Assembly (NCBI GenBank): GCA_029891345.1
Contig: CM057005.1
Location: 59,723,760-59,787,759 of the forward strand
DNA: 64,000 nucleotides
Direction: 5' to 3'
Origin: Dryococelus australis
Taxonomy: Eukaryota; Arthropoda; Insecta; Phasmatodea; Phasmatidae
The translations under genes were made by a program, and so were the position numbers. The notes beneath the pieces are model-generated. The model had not been told where the DNA came from. It was given only the letters and a program-made list of their open reading frames with translations, and searched no databases. Shown here piece by piece: positions 32,473-43,399 of this stretch; within the stretch, counting starts at the first letter, position 1, and every line of letters begins with the position of its first letter.

Positions 32473-33239
32473 ACTATAAGTTCTTAATCTCGCAGCTCAT
32501 GTTGGCTTATCGAACGCCCAACGAATGACACGTGTGAAACTAGCATATAGGCTACTTGTATGCCGTCTACTTTGTTACTCGGTTCAAACGCAAAACAGCA
32601 GGGCCTATGATCAACACCTACATTTGTGGTTATTTACTGTGCGTTATTACAGGAAATTTACTGAAATTCATATACGCGCTTTCCCGATATTTTTTGTAAG
32701 ATCAATATTTCCCATATTTGTGATATATTTCATGCCAGTTTAGGTTAAGGCTTTTAAGGAAGGGTGGCTTTTGGATTAAAAGTTAATCCTAAACTAGGAT
32801 AACCAGATTTATTAATATGTGAAGCAGGACACTAGTCATATGTGAATTATAATAAAAGGAATGTGGTTAACTTTCAGATATGAGAGCACGAGTTAACACA
32901 GTAGAAAAATTGTAAGCTGTACACCCAATAAATATCTGGGTGTAAATGCAAAATTGTATTTCAATTTATTCGTAAATTGAGCACAGTAATAAAACAGTAT
33001 TATATTAATATTTCTTCAAAATGTATTTTTCATTTGCACGAATAGCGTGTGGCAAAGTGCTTATTTTGTAAAGTCAGTTCATAAAACTCACTGCAAGGGT
33101 AATACATAAAATACATTTTCGGCGGTTGCTTATTGTGTGTAAAAAAAATCATGAGTCTTGGGCAAAGAAGGACATTTTATGACTTTGTGTAGCCTTTTGC
33201 ATCCTGCACACATTTAAAAAGCGTTGCACACATCCATGG
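32473..33239. other. Unassigned AT-rich DNA upstream of the CpG island
   Basis: No gene or classified repeat is seen. TAATCCTAAACTAGGATAACC (imperfect dyad) is near 32785. The sequence turns abruptly GC-rich after about 33240. Confidence 0.45.
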
Positions 33240-33952
33240 TTTTCAAGACACACGAAGCGTGAAATCTCGAGGCTCGGAGACGCTTTTTGTGGCTCGACGT
33301 CGCTATTCGAGTTATTAATAGACTTGCGGTGTGTTAAGAGTCGATTCTCAGTGCAACCTAGGACTGACAGCGTGAAGCGATTGTCGACAGCGGTATCTCG
33401 CAGTACGGTATCGCGGGACTCTAGACAAGGGTACTGTGTAGTTATGAGAGAGGGGAGGGAGGAGGGAGTCATAGCGTGCGAGAGGAGGGGGGAAGACTCG
33501 GACCCGGCCACGCCGCTGCTGCTAGTTCCGACGGCTGGCGCTGGGGCGCTGCGGTCGCGCGCCGGGCTGTACGGGCAGACCGGGCCGAGCGTAGCGCGGG
33601 ACCCCCGGCCAGCGGCCGCACGACAGTCGGCGACAGCAACCGGCGCGCTACGGTTTGGAGTTCGTCTGCGCGCGCAGTGGGGTCGACGTCTGTCTCCAGA
33701 CACAGCAACCCCCTCCATTTACCCCTCGACAAAAATAAACACACCAATAAAGACGCCGTCTTCGCGTGCACCTGCCGGACCACGGCGGTGGTAACTCGCC
33801 ATTAGTTGCACATCGTGATCGCGTTCCACGTTCATCACCACCACCCAAACCCCCCCCCCTCCTCGAGGACCTGCAATTACTGCAGTGTTTACACTACCAG
33901 CGACAATTCTCACAACTGCACAGTTATTAATTTCGCGGACAGCGACGTGACA
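33240..33952 (+). promoter_or_regulatory. CpG-rich promoter/5' UTR candidate
   Basis: This is the most CpG-dense stretch near the middle of the window. Between 33480 and 33700 there are many CG dinucleotides (for example GGTCGCGCGCCGGGC and GCGGCCGCACGACAG). It contains arthropod initiator-like TCAGT at about 33347 and CGCAGT words. It lies directly upstream of a first-exon-like frame with a strong donor. The overlapping long frames on both strands (33149-33848) are explained by the lack of AT-rich stops, not by coding. The transcription start is not determined. Confidence 0.5.
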
Positions 33953-34017
33953 ATGCTGAAGAAAATCCACGGGCGCCTCCAGGACACAGCCTACAAGTTA
34001 CCCAAAGACGAGATTCA
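33953..34017 (+). CDS. Candidate first coding exon, gene unidentified
   Basis: The ATG at 33953 has A at -3. The frame reads MLKKIHGRLQ, DTAY, KLPKDEI over 21 codons plus two bases, then meets GTGAGT at 34018-34023, a canonical donor. The exon ends in phase 2. The peptide is basic and amphipathic and does not look like a repeat translation; codon use is GC-rich. I do not recognise the protein. A more upstream ATG at 33806 is in frame, but its extension is His/Pro low complexity, so 33953 is preferred. The rest of the gene would lie to the right, across a long intron filled with transposons. Confidence 0.5.
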
Positions 34018-34873
34018 GTGAGTTGAAAACACTTTTCGCCCGAAGAGACCGTCTTCCTGGACCATCCCGCACCGATAGGGCGACCGCAACACGTGTTCGC
34101 CAAGACCAGGGGGAAGCAACCGCGAGGAAGGATAACAAGGTTTGAACTTTCTTCTCTTCTATTTGATTTCCTTCCTGTACCCCCCCTCCTTGATTTATCT
34201 CCCCCCCCCCCCCCCCAATTGTTGGTCGGGTACTAAAGCTATCATTACTTCTTCAGCGTTCGTTTTTGTTCCATAGATACCAGGCGGCCGCGCTATCGCA
34301 AGACAGATAACGTATCGCTTCCGCGTCTATTGTGAAGGCGCTGTATATACCATCCGCTAGTGCACATGTGTCTTGTCCCGATGTTTGAATAACAAAACAA
34401 TAATTATTGTATACAGGCCTTTCTTGCTGTGGAAGGAATCGGCAAAAAAAAAGATTTCCTTTGATGTATATTAACTTTTGCATTTCCGTTTTCCGGTTGT
34501 TATGTTTTCTCGTCATAAAGCTTGTCGTCTTTACTGCAATGTTTAGAGCCACTAAGAAATTGCAAGGGTTAACGCCTCATGTAGTTTTCATTCGGGCCAA
34601 GTTGAGTAATTTATCTGCATCAGAAGCAGATGCGTATAATGCAAATAGACGACGAGACATATTTATTCGGTTTAAATGGGAGTAGTTGTTGGACGAATAA
34701 CATCCGGTGGTCGCGTAGTAGCGTGTTGGTGAGCTTGGCATGTGTGATTGAGAGTTCTTATCGTCTAGTCTTGGGGAAATGTAGTTTGCCACATGGTGTA
34801 TGTTGCCTACAGTGGAGTTGCACACGATCTCACGATAGAAGCGGCGAAGCACATGCGTTACTCATGTTTACAA
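34018..34873 (+). other. Putative intron start with C16 run
   Basis: After the donor the sequence is CpG-bearing to about 34130, then T/C-rich with a run of 16 C at 34201-34216. The rest to 34873 holds no supported exon. The frames at 34253-34552 and 34407-34884 overlap on opposite strands. Confidence 0.4.
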
Positions 34874-35243
34874 TAGTGATGTGATAATCGCATTATTTTG
34901 TAATTCGAATGAATCGAATACGATTATTTTTTTAATCGAGTAAATAATCGGTAGACATACTGGATTGTTTTGTTTTAATACATACATAAAAATTGACCGT
35001 AAATGCTGCACATTTCTATACCTTTGTATAAAATATTTCTCCCCAAAAATTTTCCTGTTTATTTTTTATATTTTCTGCTATTTTAAAAATTGTTTCAAAA
35101 TTTTTATAGTTTTAATAAAATGTGTATCATGTAGGTACCTGCAATGTTTTGTTTAGGTATAAACAGCTGAAAATCATGGGTAATAGAATTGTTTTAAAAT
35201 AATCGATTAATCGATTATTTTACAAGTTATTATCCCATCACTA
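34874..35243. mobile_element. hAT-like MITE with exact 8-bp duplication (ATCGATT-rich)
   Basis: It begins TAGTGATGTGATAATC and ends GGATAATA-type inverse (TTATTATCCCATCACTA). GTTTACAA occurs immediately before (34866-34873) and after (35244-35251), a perfect 8-bp target duplication. The interior has paired AATCGAT words (AATCGATTAATCGATT). Length is 370 bp with no coding. A truncated relative lies at 19960-20157. Confidence 0.9.
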
Positions 35244-35251
35244 GTTTACAA

Positions 35252-36899
35252 GCAAACGAGACGTGTTCGTAATTCGGGCTTCGCTCGTGGCACTCAAACG
35301 GCTACATCGTAAAAATAATTTCTTGACAAAATTAATAGCTATTTAACGGAAGTTTTTAACCCTTCGCGTAAAATGAAAGATGTGCAACACCGTTGACGGA
35401 AGGTGCAAAAATTCTGTAACTGCGAATACGATAGTTTTGTTTTTAATTTCAAGAAATTCTTAATTTTTATCCCGAACAAGTGTATGTCCATGTTCTGGAG
35501 TGTTGTCTGTAGTTTTTTTTTACAGTGTTTCTTTGCCTCTGAAATACGCTGCTGAGGTATTTTTGTGCCTTCATTACACAGTGGATTTTGAAAGAAAAAA
35601 AAAACTAATATCATGTAAATAATTGTTTAAAAAACTTTTTTATTCAAGTATTAATGCAAAGACCAAGGGATGAAGTGATCCGTAGCCTGAAATTGAACTC
35701 GGGCCTTTGGCTCCTGGTCAAGAAATTTGATCAAATTTTGGAACAAACTATCAGCATTGCTAGCCTGATATTTTCACCATTCAGTTATTTCTTTACTCCT
35801 AGCGCGTTCAGTCTGCGTCAGCATTGTCGTAGATCGTCATTTCGTTTTCGACAGATCACGTTATGGGTGATTTTATCGCTCTTACGAAGTACTTCCACAC
35901 CAAACTACATCAATTCGATTGAGTTATTTATTAATTTCTTTGTTTATAAGAAATTATAAGTTTATTGGCCTTTAATTCACCACTTTTTTTTTATAACTTT
36001 TCGTGATTTATTATTTTCAGTCACATGTAAATTTTTACGGTTTCGGGCGTAATGATTTGTATCCACGCCTCGATTGATGATACAGAATTTTTGGAAGTAT
36101 TAAAGTTGCTATTAAAAACTGGCTTTACGTGCCTCTAAATTAAACACTGGGCTTTTATTGGTATGTTAACACATGTAACGACTTAATTAAGCATAAATCA
36201 GTCAAACATCTTTACTTGAAATTATATGTAGTTAGGAACAGGAATATTTTACGGAGAAAATTTGAAAAGTGCTCAGCTTATTTTTAAAATTTATTTTTTA
36301 CATTTTACATTTGGGAGAATATTTTCGAAAATATGTTCTGAGCGGTTTCATAAATGCATTTACTTAGATAGGAACGTGCCCATCCGTAGAGAGAAAGAAA
36401 TGCCTACTAACCTACGTAATTATATATTTCAATACCGGAAATATATCATCATGGGTAATGGTTGTCGAATGGCATTACAAATAGTGGCTCACACCCCTTG
36501 CTCCCATCTCGCAAACTATCGCAGAAAGCTAACTTATTCACCTCTTCCTATGGAGGTTTCCTCATTTTAAATTTGCGGACAAGGCGTGACACATTCCTCA
36601 CGAGTGACGTACGGGCTTATTAGTTCATCAGTTTCCTTTTGCTGATATTGTAGGTTGCTATTTTATATCATGTTTTTTTAACACCTTCTGCTGAAACACG
36701 AAGCAGTGCTCTACCCTGACAAGAAAATTTCAGACGTTCTATCGTTGCGTTTCGCAATAACTCCGCGTGTGTTTCGTTTCTGGCTTGTATAAGAACTGAT
36801 GCCAGAATATTTCCCTGACTTCGTCTTTATAAAGGAAACTTTTGTCATCGTGGCATCCTTTAAGTCTCGATTGCATTTTACGCCCTGAAATAATATTGT
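35252..36899. other. Unassigned AT-rich DNA
   Basis: No gene or classified repeat is supported. Frames at 35339-35614, 35654-35959 and 36262-36570 lack motifs. GAGTTCAATTTCAGGC on the minus strand near 35690 resembles a pol III B box, but no A box or SINE body follows. Confidence 0.4.
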
Positions 36900-37020
36900 C
36901 AGTATAATCCAATTTGCGAAGGTGACTTCACTATATATGTGTTTGACGTCTATCTTGTCCCGAAATGAATTTGCGAAATTTTACTATCCCTAATAATAAT
37001 GGGAATTTTGCAGGTCATTA
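36900..37020 (-). mobile_element. Fused ends of two hAT-like MITEs
   Basis: 36925-36992 is the inverse of a family E left end (GTGTTTGACGTCTATCTTGTC, GAAATGAATTTGCGAAATTT, TATCCCTA). It is followed at once by AATAATAATGGGAATTTTGC|AGGTC, a family F terminus. Only these ends are present, so internal deletion or abutting insertion is likely. Confidence 0.6.
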
Positions 37021-37172
37021 GATTCATTAGTGACTGAACCATTGGTCCTGTGTGACAGGAACGGGGAGTGGACCACCCGTGGCTATATCGCATGTGCGTG
37101 TAGCGACTCACTTATCTCCAACTATCCTATGTTAGTTAAAACTGCAAAAACTCTCGTTCAACAACGTATTAT

Positions 37173-37462
37173 TTGGGATAGAAACATTTCGCGAGTTCAT
37201 TTCAGGACAAGATAGACGTCAAACACGTGTACACTGAAGTTGACTTTGCAATTGGATCGCAGTTTATTAGACACGCCCTGGATGACTCTGAGCCAATAGC
37301 ATAATTGCGAGGAAACAAGTAGCGAGTGCCATACTGCCGGGTTTGGAGTAGCACTGGCTACTCTCTGATGCGGCAACCAATGAACAAACGTTTGAATTTC
37401 GTGTATAAACATGACTGTGGAAGTCTACAGGTCATTGAATTAGCGAATTTTTCCTATCCATA
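37173..37462 (+). mobile_element. hAT-like MITE (family E) with exact 8-bp duplication
   Basis: The left end is TTGGGATAGAAACATTTCGC followed by GAGTTCATTTC. The right end is TTGAATTAGCGAATTTTTCC, TATCCATA. CGTATTAT flanks both sides (37165-37172 and 37463-37470). It is 290 bp. The interior is nearly the same as 30192-30462 and 55138-55410, including GACAAGATAGACGTCAAACAC. Confidence 0.88.
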
Positions 37463-37636
37463 CGTATTATTAAATGTTAGATTATGGTAGTTTTGAACAA
37501 ACGTTTATTCTACTCAGGTTGTAAAGTAGTGTAGACTTCAAGTTCGTTATAAACACCGCTAACAATATTTCAGCTTCAGAGTTGCAATAAAATCTTTGGC
37601 GACTACATAAGTTTCCAAAGAATTCTTTTTAATACA

Positions 37637-37915
37637 TAGAGCGCCGAGTATTTCGCAAATTCCGTCTGTGACGAGGTAAACACATGCTATTTCCTCCTGC
37701 TACTGTGATTGGACAGCAGTTGTTTTCACGCGCCCCGTTAAACTGTGAGCCAGTAATAAGCAGGGACGAATGGTGCGAGCGAGCTTTGAACAGATCTGTA
37801 CTAAGGCCTCACTTGATCGTAGCAACCAATAAGCAGACGAGAGTGTCTCGAGAGTATAGAGGACTGCAAAGCCTAACCTGTTGATACAACAATCAGCGAA
37901 ATACTAGGGGCTCTC
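37637..37915 (+). mobile_element. hAT-like MITE (TAGAG subfamily), copy 1
   Basis: It begins TAGAGCGCCGAGTATTTCGC and ends GCGAAATACTAGGGGCTCTC. The flanks TTAATACA and GTAATACA match 7 of 8. It shares ATTGGACA, ACTGTGAGCCAGTAATAA, CCAATAAGCA and GTCTCGAGAGT with 54384-54669. Confidence 0.82.
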
Positions 37916-38014
37916 GTAATACATAAGAAAAAGTGTGCTGTGCTGCCAGATAATGCTGCAAGCAGCGTTGAAGGCTACATTGAACAGACCACTGCAGACG
38001 AGAGTAGTACATTT

Positions 38015-38165
38015 ATTTTATTTTTTTGTTTATTTGTTCGAATGTTCCCGGAGCCTTGGCTCATAGTTGGGTGCTGAACATACAGGCACTATTACATTAG
38101 TTGATTCTCAGAATTTAAGAAAACGAGATAAACTATTTTAAGTGAGATATTTTGTTAACATTCTG
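38015..38165 (-). mobile_element. LINE 3'-tail-like fragment
   Basis: On the minus strand GCACCCAACTATGAGCCAAG, GCTCCGGGAACATTCG is followed by AACAAATAAACAAAAAAATAAAATAAATG. This is the form of a jockey-like LINE 3' UTR with its AATAAA-type tail. No reverse transcriptase sequence is attached. Confidence 0.4.
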
Positions 38166-38722
38166 CTGCGTGGTTTTGTGAGATTTGAAGGAAATATATA
38201 TATATATATATTTTTTTTTATCGTATCCAGAAGTGATTCCCATTTTATAACTATCGTACGGGTTGGAAACAACACATACAATTTGCCGCATTTCTTGTGC
38301 ATTCTTCTTTCTATTGTGTAAATACGTCACTCCCAACAACAAGGTACATAACTCCATCAATAGCACTATGTTTACGTACTTTTAAAACCACCCAGGCGCG
38401 CTTGATAGCGTGTCTTATCTTCTGTAGCGGAGATGATTAGCAATTATTTTTCCGCTACAGTAGCTGTACGAGCGCCGACTTGCAACTGAACGACATGAAG
38501 CATACAGCGCTATACCGCAGGGCTTTACCCGTTGAACGCGCCCATTAATTTATTACGAAAACTGGTGACTGATACGCATGCGCAGTACAAGCGACGCCGT
38601 TAAATTCGTGTACTCCTATTACACCAATTATTTTGAAAACCTATATATACAAAACAAAATTAATCAGTTTCATCCGCCATGAATATTAATGCAGAGTCTG
38701 CCATTTTCAACAACACTTCTAT

Positions 38723-39128
38723 AGGCTGTTCACGGTGAAATGAGCACTTTTAAAAGCCCTGCTTAAGATCTATTTGTATGCACGTTGTGTGTTATTCCGC
38801 CTTGTGTAAAATTATCATTCCCATGGGCCTCATTGCTTTCTTCATGCGTCGGTCAAGTGAAACTGTGAAATTATTAGAAAAGTAGGCATTTTGAAATTCT
38901 GAAAATTTTTCCACTACAGCGCATTAAAAAAAATAACAGAAAAATATAGGAATACTTTCAATTATCACAAATGGTTACCTATTACTTTATATTCGACGCT
39001 AAGATATGGAACTACTTTCCCCTCCATCGTTACCAACTTTACTCGGCGCATGTCACTCAGTGCGCCCGTTAAAATATACGCAGGTAGGAGCAGTGAATTA
39101 TTTCTAAGGTTGATTTCAAAAGTGCTCC
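38723..39128 (+). mobile_element. Type A MITE, copy 6
   Basis: Flanked on the left by CTATA, it begins GGCTGTTCACGGTGAAATGAG and is full length to TTGATTTCAAAAGTGCTC. The last 15 or so bases of the right terminus are lost. It has GTGTGTTATTCCGCC, GGTCAAGTGAAACTG, GGAACTACTTTCCCC and CAGGTAGGAGCAGTGAA. Confidence 0.85.
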
Positions 39129-39479
39129 AAACTTACTTCTCCAATCAGTTTACAAGTTATGATGGACTTCTGAGTTAGGCTAACACGATTAGTAAATTTG
39201 TAAGCCTGTGTGCCAACTAGGGTTTGTGTCGCACCTGGCTCAACTTGAATATAGATTATTGTTCGCTAAAATTATTCCCATATGTTAACAACTACAAGTA
39301 CTGCACTATTTCGTCATCCGTATTGAAAATCTCGCGCTCCTCAGTTTTGTATCCTTGTTAGTTTTCACGTATGGCCATTTTTACGTGACAAACAGAAAAC
39401 TGTTTTACTAGTAATATTGTGCTGTGCACTGACCAAAAGGTTATGTTAAACGAAATAAAGTTTGACTGGCTGAAACAAA

Positions 39480-39800
39480 TTAATTGTTTGTATTGGTGCA
39501 ATTAAATATTTCGTTACTGAAATTAAACTATTTTGTTATTTATATTCCGTTGTCATAAACTTGTAGGATTTGTTTGGTTCAGCTAAAGATCTTTATGTCT
39601 ATACGTACATTAAACAGTTCTGGTTATAATATAAACAAAAAACAGTGCATGAAACCATTATTTTTGCGTCCCGAATGCTAAACCTTAGTAAAATTGGCTA
39701 ACGTGTCTGCCTGTGTAGTTGGAATGTTTGTAAATAAGTTTATCATATAGGACATGTACGTAAATAAATGTTTTCAAGGTTTACAGTTTTACTTTTTTGG
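39480..39800 (+). repeat. Type H dispersed repeat, copy 1
   Basis: Words such as TTTGTTTGGTTCAGCTAAAG, TACGTACATTAAACA, ACCTTAGTAAAATTGGCTAA, TAAATAAATGTTTTCAAGG and TTTACAGTTT recur in order at 54062-54340. Shorter pieces occur at about 40490 and 56060. The class is unknown. Confidence 0.5.
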
Positions 39801-40227
39801 TTATTATTGAAATTGTATTATTTGGATCTTTTCAATCGTTAGTAAACATCAGTAAATGCACAAATAAACACTTCTGTTATCCAAAGTGTCATAAAAATTA
39901 CAAACAAATTCTGGAACCGTATTTTTTTAGAAAAAGGCAATCAAACGACCAGATTAGACTACAGCCAGCCAAATAAATGTCGGTAATGAACCAGTCTGGT
40001 TTTGTTACCGCAACAAATTCAGTTATAATATATATATCAGACTCTTCCAGGTACCCAAATCCTTTTTTCGCTTCAAATTAAATATTGATAAGACTCTACC
40101 ATGGTAGTTATAATTCTTATGGTAACCAGCCCATTTAGCAGAACGTTCTTGTAAAATAGTTGTGTTTAATAAATATACATACATATGATTTTCGAACAAT
40201 CTAATAATTGCCTGGGTCATAAAATTA

Positions 40228-40471
40228 TGTTGTTCACGGTAAAGTGAGCACCCATTAAGACCCTTCAAACAGGCATTAACCACTAGTAAATATATCTTAT
40301 TGTAGCCTCGGGCATTAAATTTTGAGGGTGGTGAAATGTATACACTGTGTTTATTAGTCACATTAAAATGTTTACATTAAAAAGCAACAAGAAGATGGAA
40401 ATTGGATGAAAGGAAAAATTTATAAGGGCCTTGAAAAGTGCTCACTTTACCGTGAACAGCCTATAATATGT
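40228..40471 (+). mobile_element. Type B MITE, copy 5
   Basis: The left end TTGTTCACGGTAAAGTGAGC and right end GTGCTCACTTTACCGTGAAC are exact inverted repeats over the core. The interior is canonical type B (GAGGGTGGTGAAATGTATAC, TTACATTAAAAAGCAAC, AGATGGAAATTGGATG). It ends |TATA. Confidence 0.87.
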
Positions 40472-40626
40472 TTTATTTGGTTCAAATGAACGAATGCTTA
40501 TGTTTGGAGCAAGAGCAGTTTAGTTGAGTGAACAAAATGTCAGTCATTGTAACTAAGTACTATGCTTGAAAATTTAATTGGTATCTGTGACTAAATATTT
40601 CTTTCAGTGTGGTGGAAAAATTAAAA

Positions 40627-40988
40627 TATCAACGTGTGTTCTTACGCCTTATGTAAAATTAACATTGCCATGGGCCTCATCACTTTATTCATGCGTCGGT
40701 CAAGTGAAACTGTGAAATTATTATAAAAGTATATATTGTATAAATATACTAATTTTTACTCTTCGATACATTAAAAAACAGAAAGAGAGAAAAAATAATT
40801 TAAGTTTGGACAAATTGTTACCTAACAGTATTTATTCGACGTTAATATATGGAACTAATTTCCCCTCCAGCGTTACCAACTTTACTGGGCAAAAGTCACT
40901 CAGTGCGCCTGTTAAAATATATGCAAGTAGGGCAGTGATTATTTTCTAAGGTTAGTTTCAAAAGTGCTCACTTTATCGCGAACAACCT
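40627..40988 (+). mobile_element. Type A MITE, copy 7 (left end missing)
   Basis: It begins inside type A at GTGTGTTCTTACGCCTTATG and runs to GTGCTCACTTTATCGCGAAC. The interior identity to copies 2 and 6 is high. The missing 60 or so left bases suggest deletion. Confidence 0.82.
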
Positions 40989-41030
40989 CTATGATTTCTG
41001 TAACGCAGCCTTACTCCCAACATGGATTTG

Positions 41031-41222
41031 CAGTGGCGAATATGGTTAGAGCACTAACCTGCCACTACGGCGAACAGGGTTCGATTACCGGATTTTCTCA
41101 CGTGGGAATCGTGTCGGATAATCCCGCTGGTCGGCGGGTTTTCTCGAGGTTCTCCAGTTTCCCTCGCCTTTGCATAGCTTAACCCTCGTCGGATCTGAAG
41201 TTCCCGACGTTAGCAGACTCCT
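41031..41222 (+). mobile_element. tRNA-derived SINE, copy S5 (degraded)
   Basis: The head GGCGAATATGGTTAGAGCAC, B box GGTTCGATTACC and body GAATCGTGTCGGATAATCCC, GCTGGTCGGCGGGTTTTCTC are recognisable. A deletion removes the bases between the B box and GGATTTTCTCACG. Confidence 0.76.
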
Positions 41223-42125
41223 CATGTTGCAATAGATATAGGCACTAAATATACCATAGGGGAATATTAGTGGGCCAATGCTAACAGTTCATGAGTTCGT
41301 AACTATTTCATAAGAAGCGGATAGCCGGTCTCCATTGAGCAAGAAGGTCTCGATATATAGTTTTAAGTAGGGCGTGGCTGATTATTTCTTTCACGTGCTG
41401 CTAGATTAGGCAAGTCGTACACGAAATTCTGGCATTTAGCGAAGAACTGTGTAAATAAAGTAGAAAAATATCACAGGGCCAAAAGCAGTAGAATAGAAAA
41501 AAAACCATTATTATGGTTTATTGCTACATTCTGCATTGAAAAAAAAATCCCTGCTTACAGCACTTTACAGTTTCTTCAAGGTGAAAAAAATAACATGCCA
41601 TAAAAATTGAAAAAGGAGAAAGAATGTAATTTAAAAAACATGAATATGTTTGCGGGCTTAAAACTCACACAAAAGACCAACGTTATTACGTAGTAAATAA
41701 TCACTCAATGTTTTGTCGACAAACCAAGTATTCTTCAACTGCAAAAGCGATAAGGCCTATCTACACTGCTGAACTGAGTACAGTGAACATTTCGCCTAAC
41801 CAGTTACTTGTGGCTGTAAAGCAATGGTTCCGCACCAATTATAAAGAACTGCTTATTATCCGAAATATTGAATATTTGGAACTGACATGCGCCAAATATC
41901 TTTTACTACCAGTGCTGCCATGTTTCTGAAACAAATATCCCTAGGGAGACTAGTTAAGAAATTCCTTTAAGACTGTAAAAATTGCTTCCTCAGACATATT
42001 ATTTTTTAGAAACTGTGATATCATACAGAAGCCTATTTTAAATCATACACATATAATGTTAATAAAAATTTCTTTTACGTATAAAAACACCAAGTTATCT
42101 TCTTTCGTATGAAATATTTTAATTC
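41223..42125. other. Unassigned AT-rich DNA
   Basis: No gene or classified repeat is supported. The 73-residue frame at 41708-41929 has no motif. Confidence 0.4.
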
Positions 42126-42157
42126 ATGTGTATGTATGTATGTATGTGTGTGTATAA
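42126..42157. repeat. (GTAT)n/(GT)n microsatellite
   Basis: Four-base GTAT units pass into GTGTGTGTAT. Simple sequence. Confidence 0.9.
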
Positions 42158-42831
42158 AATAAGCCATACTGATTATAATTTTTGAAGATAGGCGATCTAA
42201 ATAATATCTTTTTTCACAGATCTATTAATACTGTAGAAATTAAACTGTTTTCCAACTGTAACTTTCATTTTTGTCATCAAACGTCATTGCACAGTTAAGA
42301 GTTGGGAAAGTTGTCGTTTTGATAATTCTCTGATTTTGTGGTTTTTTTTTAACTCAGATCACTTTGATCTCTTTTCCTTGCGCTTATTCCCAGTGATTTA
42401 TAACGATTTGACAGTAAAATCTACCTTACTACGCGAATATTACACGAGTACTCCTTTGTGAATTGAAGATGTTATAAAATTTCTGTCATGAGTGGTGTTT
42501 GGCGTAAGTAGGCCTAAGAGCTCAAATTGTAAACAACAGGGTTTTAACTATATTTCCAATGTGCTCATGCATGGTGGCATTTCTTAGCTAGCTTATTTAA
42601 GAGTTGAACATTTGTATTCTCGTTTCTAATAAGTCTACAAATTCAGTGAATTGTATTAATTTATTTACATTTGGGTAATTGCGAAACTGAAGAGCAGAAA
42701 TCATGTCCCCAGCCATTCAAAAAATATTAAATGGTTTTAAATAGAAACATATTGTAAGGTAAATAATTTTTTACAGCATTATTATCACCATAAGTATAAG
42801 CGTATATATTTTTTAAGTAGTACACTTTTCT

Positions 42832-43188
42832 GAAAGAGTTTTTGCTAGAGAACACTGGTTTGTACACTCGTTGACTGTCTCCAACGCAATTCTACAAAAT
42901 TTACTATTTTTAGGTTTTTAAGTAATTATTTTGTCAACATTGTGGTTTGCGTACAGCTTAAAATCTTATGAACAAATTTAGTAGCTAAGTTTTAGAGCTA
43001 ATTATAGCATTTTTAACAATGTAAATAATGTATTTAAAAATGTCCCCATAAGATGTGTCCACTATATGGAAGAAGTTTAAACTTCCCATCTAAACGTATA
43101 GAGCGCACTATCAACCAGCAGGGTGTGTGAAGGAAATGTGAAAGAAGCCAACTTTGTTTTTCATCACAATTAATGAACTGAGGTGCTG
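42832..43188 (+). repeat. Left inverted arm of composite transposon
   Basis: This arm of about 357 bp pairs with 46549-46909. Its internal GAAGTTTAAACTTC is itself a 14-bp palindrome. The arms differ by scattered substitutions and small indels, so they have not been homogenised recently. Confidence 0.8.
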
Positions 43189-43399
43189 TTATTTTGTCTT
43201 GTTAAACAAACTTTTGCCTGTGGTATAAAGATTTGGCTATCTATCATCTCTCCACTTCGTAGTCAGGATTATTAAAGTAAGTAAAATCACTTTTTACAGT
43301 TTAATAATATGGCAGAGAGTAATTATCTGGTTGAAATTACACACAGAAGACAGCATTTACGTAACCTCATTGCCTTACTTGTAAATAAACAAAACTATA

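Noticed and set aside
33149..33848. Long open frames on both strands in the CpG-rich block (up to 189 residues)
   Set aside because: They overlap antisense to one another, are Arg/Ala/Pro-rich as expected from GC-rich DNA without stops, and have no domain. The compact frame at 33953 with a splice donor is a better gene signal.
35654..35720. Possible SINE/tRNA-like sequence on the minus strand (GAGTTCAATTTC)
   Set aside because: Only a degenerate B-box-like word is present, with no A box and no SINE body.
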